Assembly: GCA_964485235.1 (NCBI GenBank)
Contig: CAZAIO010000063.1
Span: forward strand, 1-16,057
DNA length: 16,057 nt
Origin: CAZAIO01 sp964485235
GTDB lineage: Bacteria > Chloroflexota > Dehalococcoidia > GIF9 > UBA5629
Reading direction: 5' to 3'
Within the stretch, counting starts at the first letter, position 1; each line of letters opens with the position of its first letter. The notes under the pieces were generated by a model. That model was given only the letters and a program-made list of their open reading frames with translations. It was not told where the DNA came from and ran no database searches. A program made the position numbers and the translations under genes. Positions 1-6,834 of the stretch are shown piece by piece.

Positions 1-2031
1 ATCCCGGGCAATTGCAAAAGCCGTACGTGTCGCCTGAAGAATGTTCTTCGGTATAATACAATCACCGATCTGATGGAATTCAGGCGCATAAAAACGGAAA
101 GCTTCCGCCTCATCCCGGAGCGGTTGCCGGCCTGTTGCATGGACAACTGTATCGGCTTCAAAGAACTTCCTGTCCCATTTCCCATCTCCGCTGCTCATTA
201 CCGTATCGATGCTGTTCGATTTCATTTCGCTGTCCTGCAAGATATTAACCGGTGGTAGAGTAAACGAGCTCCCCACGTATTCACCGATTATTCCATTATC
301 GTTTATCTCCAAAGCCCTGGTGGAAGTGGAAACTGTTATGTTACATTTCTTTATCTCATTAATTAAAGCAAGACCGTGAATAGGATTTCCTCCGTCATTA
401 AGAGTTTCCATCATCTCAATAACGGTAACTATACGGCCAAGCCCTGCGAGAAAGATGCCAAGCTCAACGCCTACAAGACCTCCACCGATAATCACAACCT
501 TTTTCCCCGCTTTTTCCGGATGATAATATATTTCTTCTGAAGTGAGGACATTGCTGCCATTTATCCCGGGTATCTCCGGAACGGCAGGGCGCGATCCGAG
601 GGCGGCGATGATGACGTCTGCTCCGGCTCTCTTTGCCATTTCGGGCGTTATCTCGGTACCCAGGTGTATTTCTACCGGCGCACGTGAAATCATCCTCGCC
701 TGGTAGTCCAGATAATTAGAAAGGAGCTTTTTAAACGGGACTCTCTCCTCGCACCTGAGTACGCCGCCGAGCCGTTCGTCCTTTTCGTAGAGGATGACAT
801 TATGCCCGCGCTGTGAAGCAGTAAGGGCTGCCTGCATCCCTGCAATACCGCCGCCTGCTATAAGAACATTCCTACTGACAGAATGAGGTAACTCATGTCT
901 ACAGTCCTGCTCAAAGCCTATTTCGGGATTCACCGCGCATGTGTATTGCCGTTTTGTTGCCAGACAGGAAAAACATTCAAAGCAACGAAGGCATGGTCTG
1001 ATTTCATCAGCCCGTCCTTCACGCGCTTTTTTCGGAATATCCGGGTCGGCCATGATCGCCCGGGCAGTAAAAACGACATCCGCTTTTCCTGACGCAATAA
1101 TTTCTTCCATAAGCTCCGGCTCCCACAGGGCGCCGACGGTTCCTACAGGGGTTTTTACATGCTTTTTGATTTCTGCCGCATACTTCACGTTCACGCCGTC
1201 CGGTAGAAACATGCTGGGATGCGTAACGGTAAAGACCTCCGGAACTTCATGGCTTCCGGCAGAAACATGAATCAGTTCGACCTTTCCATCAAACTGTTTT
1301 GCAATTGCTATGCCTTCATCAATGCCGTACCCGCCTTCATAGCACATCGCCCCGCTGATACGCATATCGATCGGATAACCGCGACCGCATTTTTGCTTTA
1401 TCCTCTCTACAATAGCCAGCGGAAAACGGCAGCGGTTTTCAAGACTGCCCCCCCATTTATCCTTGCGATTGTTTACTCTGGGGTCTAGAAACTGATTGAG
1501 CAGCCATCCATGCCCTGCATGAACGGTAACCATTCCGAAGCCGCAGAACTTTGCAAAGGACGCCGCATTTGCAAATGCTTCGATTGTCTCCTCAATGATC
1601 GCCTCGGGCATCTCTGGGACAAAAGATCCGAGAGAACTGACCCCGTCTACTGCTCCATATATCTGATTCCCCTTTTTTAATGAGGAGTAAGAGTTTGCGC
1701 CTGTGTGCTGAAGCTCCATAACAGCAACTGCTCCGTGCCTGTTTATTGCAGATGCCAGACGGTAGAGGGGTGGAAGTACTGTGGGATCATCGAGTCGAAT
1801 ATGATAAGGCGTTCCGACGCCCCGTATGCTGTCTACTATGCCGGTGCCGACGTTTACCGTGGCCGAACCTCCGGTTGCTTTTCGCTCAAAAAATGCTATA
1901 GTCTCATCAAGAGGATGATTTTGCGACGAATAATAGACATAACCGACTGGTGCTGAAAAAAAACGATTTCGGAAAACGGTATTTCCCAATCGGATTGGCT
2001 GAAAAAGATGCGGATATTTACATTCGTACAT
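1..2031 (-). CDS. NADH:flavin oxidoreductase / 2,4-dienoyl-CoA reductase-type ene-reductase (OYE1), C-terminus off left edge
   Basis: The minus strand is open for 677 codons from ATG 2031 to the window edge, so only the last few residues are missing. The N-terminal TIM barrel (about residues 8-335) starts HLFQPIRLGNTVFRNR and carries the FMN/substrate block HAGHGWLLNQF (171-181) and GGSLENRCRF. A cysteine cluster follows, C347-x2-C350-x2-C353-x2-C356, with C365 in CAVNP, which should hold a 4Fe-4S cluster. Two Rossmann folds follow (IAGGGIAGMQ near 391-400, and VVIIGGGLVGVE), then a terminal GDC motif. This is the architecture of FadH, enoate reductases and BaiCD/BaiH: NAD(P)H reduces FAD, Fe-S, FMN and then a C=C bond. 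Trp176 sits where FadH has its catalytic Tyr. It is the last visible gene of the TRAP operon. The substrate is unknown; family assignment is secure. Confidence 0.93.
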   Translation of the reverse strand, partial: MYECKYPHLFQPIRLGNTVFRNRFFSAPVGYVYYSSQNHPLDETIAFFERKATGGSATVNVGTGIVDSIRGVGTPYHIRLDDPTVLPPLYRLASAINRHGAVAVMELQHTGANSYSSLKKGNQIYGAVDGVSSLGSFVPEMPEAIIEETIEAFANAASFAKFCGFGMVTVHAGHGWLLNQFLDPRVNNRKDKWGGSLENRCRFPLAIVERIKQKCGRGYPIDMRISGAMCYEGGYGIDEGIAIAKQFDGKVELIHVSAGSHEVPEVFTVTHPSMFLPDGVNVKYAAEIKKHVKTPVGTVGALWEPELMEEIIASGKADVVFTARAIMADPDIPKKAREGRADEIRPCLRCFECFSCLATKRQYTCAVNPEIGFEQDCRHELPHSVSRNVLIAGGGIAGMQAALTASQRGHNVILYEKDERLGGVLRCEERVPFKKLLSNYLDYQARMISRAPVEIHLGTEITPEMAKRAGADVIIAALGSRPAVPEIPGINGSNVLTSEEIYYHPEKAGKKVVIIGGGLVGVELGIFLAGLGRIVTVIEMMETLNDGGNPIHGLALINEIKKCNITVSTSTRALEINDNGIIGEYVGSSFTLPPVNILQDSEMKSNSIDTVMSSGDGKWDRKFFEADTVVHATGRQPLRDEAEAFRFYAPEFHQIGDCIIPKNILQATRTAFAIARD

Positions 2032-2040
2032 TTTTACATT

Positions 2041-2066
2041 CGCCGCTGCGGTTAACGGCGCCTCCT
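2041..2066 (-). promoter_or_regulatory. Distant ribosome binding site of OYE1 with an intervening stem
   Basis: A perfect AGGAGG lies at 2066-2061 (minus strand), but the ATG of OYE1 is 29 nt further on. Between them CGCCG (2060-2056) and CGGCG (2045-2041) can pair with a 10-nt loop. Folding would bring the Shine-Dalgarno sequence close to the ATG. The reading frame stays open upstream to 2226, with GTG at 2211 and TTG at 2103, but neither has a ribosome site and neither extension resembles the family, so ATG 2031 is preferred. Confidence 0.4.
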
Positions 2067-2137
2067 TGTTTTTTATTGTAAATGTATAATATACGAAACT
2101 CAAGCAGATAATCAGGATATTGTGAAAATAATTTGTC

Positions 2138-2377
2138 TTAAGACTCGTTAACCGTTTGAGAAGCTGCGCCGTCGCGGGTTGGCATATTAATAAGCAGACC
2201 GGACACTTCACATGTCCATGCCGACTTTAAATTATATGACACCCCGCAATGCAGATTTCGTTGAACTTCAGTAACGCCTGTGCCGTCCGGTAAAATAATG
2301 CACCTGACCGGCAAAGCAGGCCATCGGTCGAAAAAAGTAACCGGGTTAAAGCTATACCAGATTCTCTGTAATTTCAC
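2138..2377 (-). CDS. Small unknown protein (79 aa) translationally coupled to dctM
   Basis: The frame starts at GTG 2377, whose last bases form the TGA stop of dctM (GTGA overlap of 4 nt), and ends at 2138. I do not recognise the product. It is soluble, rich in Trp and Tyr near the N-terminus (RIWYSFNPVTFFDRWPALP), and has three cysteines (about residues 26, 44 and 56) but no standard zinc ribbon. There is no signal peptide or membrane segment. The 4-nt overlap is the same kind seen between dctQ and dctM, which favours a real gene. No strong Shine-Dalgarno is visible, as expected for coupled re-initiation. It could still be a chance frame. Confidence 0.45.
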   Translation of the reverse strand: MKLQRIWYSFNPVTFFDRWPALPVRCIILPDGTGVTEVQRNLHCGVSYNLKSAWTCEVSGLLINMPTRDGAASQTVNES

Positions 2378-3678
2378 CCGCCCATCATGACTGAAGGCAA
2401 GAATAATGAAATTTGCGGTAATGCCATCAGCAGGGCAATATTTATAAAGTCGGAGACAAGAAATGGTATTATTCCACGGAAAACAGTCCCCGGCGGAACG
2501 TCCATAATCCCGGCAAGCACATAACTGTTAATACCAATCGGTGGGGTTATTGATCCTACTTCCATTACTCTTGCAATCAAAACACCAAAAAATATCGGAT
2601 CGAAACCCAAATTAGTAATAATAGGAAAAACAATAGGAATAGTGAGCACCATAATCGATAAAAGATCGAAGGCACATCCAAGAATAATATAAGCAAATAT
2701 GATTATACTGAGAATGAAATAGCGAGGCATCGCAAGACCCGTTATCAACCCGGCTAATTCAAACGGGATCCTGCTTACGGAAAGGAATTTATTAAAAATA
2801 AACGCTCCTATAAGGAGAAGTATCATCATACTGGTAATACGCGCACTGTCCGATAATGATTTTTTGAAACCTTGAAATGAAAGTCGCTTCATAACCAGAC
2901 CGATGACAAGCGCCCCGAATGCTCCCGCTGCGGCAGCTTCCGTGGGAGTAAAGATACCGCCGTATATACCTGCCATGACAATACCAAACAGGATCAATGC
3001 CGGCAAGACATGTCTGAGAGAGGCACCTTTTTCCTTTAAACTGGTTTTTGGACCGGCAGGCCCGATAGCGGGATTAATCCGGCATTGAACGAAAATTGTT
3101 ACAAGATAAAATATTATTACAATTATTCCGGGAATAATACCGGCCATAAAAAGCTTTCCTATCGACTGTTCCGTCAGTATCCCGTACAGGATAAACACCA
3201 TGCTCGGGGGAATAAGCGAACCAAGAGTCCCACCGACTGCGATAGCACCTGCCACAAACCTGTTATCGTATTTGTATTTAGCGACTTCCGGGGCAACAAT
3301 CTTTCCCATTGTTGCCGTTCCCGCCATGGCAGACCCGGTAACAGCAGCAAAAGCTCCACACGCTAAAATCGTCGCCGAGACAAGCCCTCCACGAAACTGT
3401 CCGACCCATTTATACGCAGCAGCATACATGTCACGGACTATACCGGTCTCAGCAGCAAAACACCCCATAAGGACAAAGAGAGGGACTACTGCAAAATTAT
3501 AATCAGTTACCACATCATACGGTACCAATTCAAGGATATTCAGTGCTCCGCTCATACTGCCCAGCACCGCAAAACCGGCAAATCCCACTACAGCCATAGC
3601 CAGGCCGATTGGCACCCTGAGAAATAAAATTATAAACAGTATTGCAATTCCTATTATTCCTATTGTAATACTGCTCAT
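2374..3678 (-). CDS. dctM: TRAP transporter large permease subunit (DctM family)
   Basis: This 434-residue membrane protein is the substrate-translocating subunit of a tripartite ATP-independent periplasmic transporter, which uses a sodium or proton gradient. The sequence is a long run of hydrophobic helices with family landmarks: LRVPIGLAMAVVG near the N-terminus, PLFVLMGCFAAETG, the GSLIPPSMVFILYG hairpin, GGIFTPTEAAAAGAFGALV, and GSITPPIGINSYVLAGI near the C-terminus. Length is typical (about 425-435). The frame is open upstream to an ATG at 3846, but that extension would lie inside dctQ. ATG 3678 is chosen because it overlaps the dctQ stop as ATGA and begins MSSITIGIIG, the usual DctM start. 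It is the core of a dctPQM operon; the substrate cannot be read from this subunit. Confidence 0.96.
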   Translation of the reverse strand: MSSITIGIIGIAILFIILFLRVPIGLAMAVVGFAGFAVLGSMSGALNILELVPYDVVTDYNFAVVPLFVLMGCFAAETGIVRDMYAAAYKWVGQFRGGLVSATILACGAFAAVTGSAMAGTATMGKIVAPEVAKYKYDNRFVAGAIAVGGTLGSLIPPSMVFILYGILTEQSIGKLFMAGIIPGIIVIIFYLVTIFVQCRINPAIGPAGPKTSLKEKGASLRHVLPALILFGIVMAGIYGGIFTPTEAAAAGAFGALVIGLVMKRLSFQGFKKSLSDSARITSMMILLLIGAFIFNKFLSVSRIPFELAGLITGLAMPRYFILSIIIFAYIILGCAFDLLSIMVLTIPIVFPIITNLGFDPIFFGVLIARVMEVGSITPPIGINSYVLAGIMDVPPGTVFRGIIPFLVSDFINIALLMALPQISLFLPSVMMGG

Positions 3679-4190
3679 TGCGCATTCCCCCTGAAAATCG
3701 TACGGAAACAATCCAGAAGCAAAACAAACCCGAGAAGAACCCACCCGAAGGCCAGTATAAACTGGAAAGGAGCAAGAGGAATTTTTAATGCTACAACATA
3801 GCTGCCTTCCCTGTAGAAATATAGAAAATGGGCAATAGCCCGCCATGCCAGTAAAGAAACAATGCCCAGGCTGAAGATATCGCCAAAAATGTCGACGTAT
3901 CTCTTAACTTTCTGTGAGAATCTGTTGTAAAACAAGTCTATCGCAATATGGGATTTCCTGTAATGCGTATTGGGCAAGGCAAGGAAAATAACCATAAGCA
4001 GCATAAACTTGACGATCTCAACAGCACCTATTACAGGGTGGTTCAAGAAGCGGAGCGTTACATCCACCACTATAACCATCATCATGCATGCTACAATACC
4101 TGCTGCGATACCGCTTATTCTGCTGGTTACCCAGCTTGTAACTTTATCTATAGTCTGTAAAAACCTGCTCACAGTATCGTTACGAGCCAT
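3675..4190 (-). CDS. dctQ: TRAP transporter small permease subunit (DctQ family)
   Basis: This 171-residue protein has four hydrophobic segments (about 27-47, 58-75, 95-115 and 135-160). It carries the DctQ signatures DVTLRFLNHPVIGAVEIVK and HIAIDLFYNRFSQKVKR. DctQ pairs with DctM in the membrane and helps dock the binding protein. ATG 4190 is preceded by GGAGGG (about 10 nt spacing). Its TGA overlaps the dctM ATG by 4 nt, so the two are translationally coupled. A gap of 134 nt separates it from dctP upstream, with no convincing terminator, so the genes are probably cotranscribed. Confidence 0.95.
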   Translation of the reverse strand: MARNDTVSRFLQTIDKVTSWVTSRISGIAAGIVACMMMVIVVDVTLRFLNHPVIGAVEIVKFMLLMVIFLALPNTHYRKSHIAIDLFYNRFSQKVKRYVDIFGDIFSLGIVSLLAWRAIAHFLYFYREGSYVVALKIPLAPFQFILAFGWVLLGFVLLLDCFRTIFRGNAQ

Positions 4191-4324
4191 GTAAACATCC
4201 CTCCGGGCAATCTTCTCGGGTATATCACCTTATTGTTTTATTTAAAAAGTTCGCTACGATATATTATGTTGTTAACCCTGATATTTTAAGAACGCTTTTA
4301 CGTTTTCCAATTTGAACGGGATGA

Positions 4325-5416
4325 TTATTTGTTATATCCCTGGGCAAGACTCAACAATTCGTCTACTGCCTCCTGGCCGGATAATCCTTCGGCTTCCCGC
4401 TCCTGTACCCATGTCTCACGTAACGGACCATAAGCATCAGTCCATAACTTGGTTTCTTCTACAGTTGGCTCATATATTGTCCTGCCTGCTTTCCGGACAA
4501 TTTCACGGGCGGTATCGCCTTCAGCAATATAACCATTCAGAACGGCGATAGCTCCCGATTCCTCTGAACTAGTAAATATATCCTGTATGTCGGAAGGTAG
4601 ACTATCCCAGGTCTTCTGATTCATTATCATTGCATTAGATGATTGACCGAATCCTACTTTTTCGGTAAATGATTGACACACCTCCATAAGCTGAAAAGCC
4701 AACACGCCACCCCAGATTATTTCCGTCCCGTCTACCATACCCCTTTCAATTGCCAGATAACGGTCGGCAGCCGGCATGCTTACCGGGGTGCCTCCAACAG
4801 CTTCAATCAGTTCTGCGGATGAATCCGCACAAGCAATCTTCAATCCTTTCATATCTGAAGGAGTATGTACTACCAGATTTTTGTCTTTAGATACACACAC
4901 AAGTGCAGCCGGCTGGCTTGTCAGGAAGAGCAGCTTCGTCCCTTCAAATTCAGCCTGCATTTCAGGCAACTTGTTATATAGTTCATGCATTACGGTATAT
5001 GTCATCTCGCTTGTTCCCCAGGGTATACCGGGCACTTCAAAAACCGAGGTCATAGGAAAGGCGCTCATATCATAATGAGGAGCCCAATAACCGATTTCAG
5101 CTTGTCCGCTAACAACGCCCTGAAATACATTTTCATATTCAAGCAAAGACTCACCGGGATATATATCGATCTGCACTCTACCGTTACTTTCATCCGATAT
5201 TTGTTGAGCCCATTCATCGATAGCCTGTACATAACTATAGCGGTCCGGTTTTGCTGCCGGTGCGCCATAAGCGAGTTTCAATTTTATAACTTCTGTTTTT
5301 GCGGGTGGTTCAGTTCCGTCTGTAGCATTTTCAGATGTCGTTGGTTTGGCACAACCGCCAAAGACCAATCCAGCTACAAGTACCATAATAAATGATATCA
5401 ATAATAGCTTTTTCAT
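4325..5416 (-). CDS. dctP: TRAP transporter substrate-binding lipoprotein (DctP family)
   Basis: The 363-residue protein has a lipoprotein signal: MKKLLL, a hydrophobic core, and a lipobox ending FGGC with Cys22. A Thr/Pro-rich linker follows. A DctP-type fold starts near residue 45 (IKLKLAYGAP), with FEVPGIPWG, DMKGLKIACADS and GMVDGTEIIWGG. It captures substrate outside the membrane and delivers it to DctQM. In most family members the segment after LKI contains an Arg that salt-bridges the substrate carboxylate (R147 of SiaP); here that position is Ala195. The ligand is therefore probably atypical. AGGAGA sits 5 nt before ATG 5416. A lipoprotein form fits a Gram-positive or Chloroflexota-like envelope but is not proof. 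Confidence 0.94.
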   Translation of the reverse strand: MKKLLLISFIMVLVAGLVFGGCAKPTTSENATDGTEPPAKTEVIKLKLAYGAPAAKPDRYSYVQAIDEWAQQISDESNGRVQIDIYPGESLLEYENVFQGVVSGQAEIGYWAPHYDMSAFPMTSVFEVPGIPWGTSEMTYTVMHELYNKLPEMQAEFEGTKLLFLTSQPAALVCVSKDKNLVVHTPSDMKGLKIACADSSAELIEAVGGTPVSMPAADRYLAIERGMVDGTEIIWGGVLAFQLMEVCQSFTEKVGFGQSSNAMIMNQKTWDSLPSDIQDIFTSSEESGAIAVLNGYIAEGDTAREIVRKAGRTIYEPTVEETKLWTDAYGPLRETWVQEREAEGLSGQEAVDELLSLAQGYNK

Positions 5417-5629
5417 TTAGTCTCCTGTTTCTATGTTTTACTCATAAATGTAGTAAATTCATTGCCGGTTAAACTATTTTCTCTAACCCCCTTTCTCGTT
5501 ATTAGTGGATTTAAACCCTTGCTTCTTTATAAATGACCATATCGGCTACGGATACCTGTATTTATAGAACTTTCAAAATTTATCAGACTTAAAATCAATT
5601 TGCAATAAGCAACTATATAACTTTATCAC

Positions 5630-5635
5630 ATTATC
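5630..5635 (-). promoter_or_regulatory. Possible -10 element of the dctP operon
   Basis: The minus strand reads GATAAT here (5 of 6 matches to TATAAT). TTGACT at 5656-5651 is a -35 candidate with a short 15-nt spacer. The FNR-like palindrome is centred 27.5 bp upstream of this hexamer, close to the class II activator geometry. The region is AT-rich, so chance matches are common. Confidence 0.35.
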
Positions 5636-5655
5636 CTAAATATAAATTGTAGTCA

Positions 5656-5669
5656 ATGATTTAAATCAT
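5656..5669. promoter_or_regulatory. FNR-like operator palindrome
   Basis: ATGATTTAAATCAT is a perfect 14-bp palindrome. It matches the FNR consensus TTGAT-N4-ATCAA except for the outermost base of each half. It lies 240-257 bp from both divergent start codons. The regulator encoded at 5927-6613 has an FNR-like Glu/Arg pair in its recognition helix, which contacts exactly this TGAT core in FNR. Binding itself is inferred. Confidence 0.55.
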
Positions 5670-5740
5670 CGTTGTACGATTAAACAGTGTTACTATTTTT
5701 AATTAAAAAAATTAAAGCAATAAACAGATTTATCTTCCTG

Positions 5741-5770
5741 TATAAGTCATAAAATACACATAGACTTATA
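5741..5770. repeat. Inverted repeat upstream of the regulator promoter
   Basis: TATAAGTC (5741-5748) and GACTTATA (5763-5770) are perfect 8-bp arms separated by 14 nt, so their centres are two helical turns apart. The repeat ends 5 bp before the -35 box of the regulator promoter, which suits an upstream activator or autoregulatory site. Confidence 0.4.
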
Positions 5771-5775
5771 GTCAT

Positions 5776-5803
5776 TTGACCCTACAGGGAACACGGGTAT
5801 AAA
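5776..5803 (+). promoter_or_regulatory. Sigma-70-type promoter for the Crp/Fnr regulator
   Basis: TTGACC (5776-5781) and TATAAA (5798-5803) are separated by 16 nt, each 5 of 6 to consensus. The implied start of transcription is near 5810, leaving a leader of about 117 nt. A second, weaker TTGACA occurs at 5866-5871 without a well-spaced -10. Confidence 0.55.
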
Positions 5804-5926
5804 ATCATATCAATGAGGTTAGCTTCCATTATAAGTTTTTAAAACAGATGACAGACAATTCCCGATTGACAATCAGTCTTCAGCAACAATGATTATCTGT
5901 TTAGTCGTTATGAAAATAGCTTAAAG

Positions 5927-6613
5927 ATGGCCAATACAAATTTACAAGATGTAAAAATTAAAATTCTGAAAAAGTGGGATTTGTTATCCGACCTTGATAG
6001 CTATGACTTGCGTTCGTTAGCCGATATATCAGAATTATGCAATATTAAAAAAGATACCTTTGTTTATAGAGAAGGCGATGAACCCGACTATATGTATGTG
6101 ATAGTAAGCGGCAAAATACAATCGTTTAGCAGCGCATTATCAGGTCGCATTATAGGTGGAAATGTCTCTAAAGACGTAATTGGTATGAACGGTATAATAA
6201 GCGGCCATCCCCGCTGGCTGTCTGCAAAAGCTAAGGAAAATCTGGTCACATTAAAAATACGCAGAAAAGATTTTGTTTTTTTTCTTTCACAAAGACCGTC
6301 ATTACAACTGAAATTTTTAGTCCATGCAGATCAAATATTATGCATCCTGGCTAATAAGATCAAAGCTTCCTGGGACTGTTCCGCCCAGCAAAGGGTATTC
6401 GATATGCTGTACGGGTTTTATGAGAAATTTGGCCCGCTATTGTCATTTAAGATGGAAGAAATAGCCAATCATACGGGATTAACAAAAGAGACAACTATCA
6501 GAGTTATGAGCCTTTTACGAAAAAGAGGAATTATTGAAGTGAGCCGGGAAGGCATAAGAATTAAAGATGCCAATGAATTGAGACTCCTCAAATTGTACGC
6601 TCCCCAGATTTAA
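5927..6613 (+). CDS. Crp/Fnr-family transcriptional regulator
   Basis: The 228-residue protein has the Crp/Fnr layout: an N-terminal cyclic-nucleotide-binding-like beta roll (about 17-120, with FVYREGDEPDYMYVIVSGKI), a long dimer helix (about 125-148), and a C-terminal winged helix (about 150-215). The recognition helix is TKETTIRVMSLL with Glu188 and Arg192, matching FNR Glu209/Arg213 and CRP Glu181/Arg185. The FNR iron-sulfur cysteines are absent (only Cys38, 139 and 151), and the CRP cAMP-binding Arg/Ser pattern is not evident, so the signal is unknown. It sits between the divergent TRAP and MFS units and probably controls them. There is no good Shine-Dalgarno; a four-codon ATG frame (5910-5924) ends 2 nt before the start and may help re-initiation. 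Confidence 0.92.
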   Translation: MANTNLQDVKIKILKKWDLLSDLDSYDLRSLADISELCNIKKDTFVYREGDEPDYMYVIVSGKIQSFSSALSGRIIGGNVSKDVIGMNGIISGHPRWLSAKAKENLVTLKIRRKDFVFFLSQRPSLQLKFLVHADQILCILANKIKASWDCSAQQRVFDMLYGFYEKFGPLLSFKMEEIANHTGLTKETTIRVMSLLRKRGIIEVSREGIRIKDANELRLLKLYAPQI

Positions 6614-6719
6614 ACTGCATTATCCTTACATCCATTTTGTTTAATATCATTCATGATCCACTGTTAAAGTCCTTCGAATACTAAACCTGCCACCTGTACA
6701 ATTACGGGGATATTTCCTG

Positions 6720-6748
6720 TTGACATAGTAAAAAGTCTATGTTATAAG
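6720..6748 (+). promoter_or_regulatory. Near-consensus sigma-70 promoter of the MFS gene with a dyad in the spacer
   Basis: TTGACA (6720-6725) is perfect and TATAAG (6743-6748) is 5 of 6, with the ideal 17-nt spacer. The 6-bp dyad ACATAG (6723-6728) / CTATGT (6737-6742) lies between and overlaps the -35 box, where a bound protein would normally repress. Transcription would start near 6755, giving a leader of about 80 nt. It implies the MFS gene has its own promoter, separate from the regulator's. Confidence 0.65.
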
Positions 6749-6834
6749 CTTGTTGATATTAAGCTGCCACGTAATTCAAAAGTCAGGCCAATCAGCAAAT
6801 AGAGTCAACCATTTTCATATTTAAGGAGGTATAT

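Larger units (their letters stand above)
5417..5926. promoter_or_regulatory. Divergent regulatory region between dctP and the Crp/Fnr regulator
   Basis: This 510-bp, very AT-rich stretch separates the two divergent transcription units and has no coding potential that I can support. It holds an FNR-like palindrome near its middle, a possible dctP promoter beside it, an 8+14+8 inverted repeat, and a good sigma-70 promoter for the regulator (listed separately). The predicted dctP leader would be about 205 nt; I see no recognisable riboswitch in it. Confidence 0.7.

Noticed and set aside
895..1488. Plus-strand open frames across OYE1
   Set aside because: They lie antisense to the continuous, family-matching OYE1 reading frame and show no domain features.
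2374..3846. Longer dctM start at ATG 3846 (490 residues)
   Set aside because: The extra N-terminus lies inside dctQ and does not resemble DctM. The ATGA overlap at 3678-3675 gives a normal-length protein.
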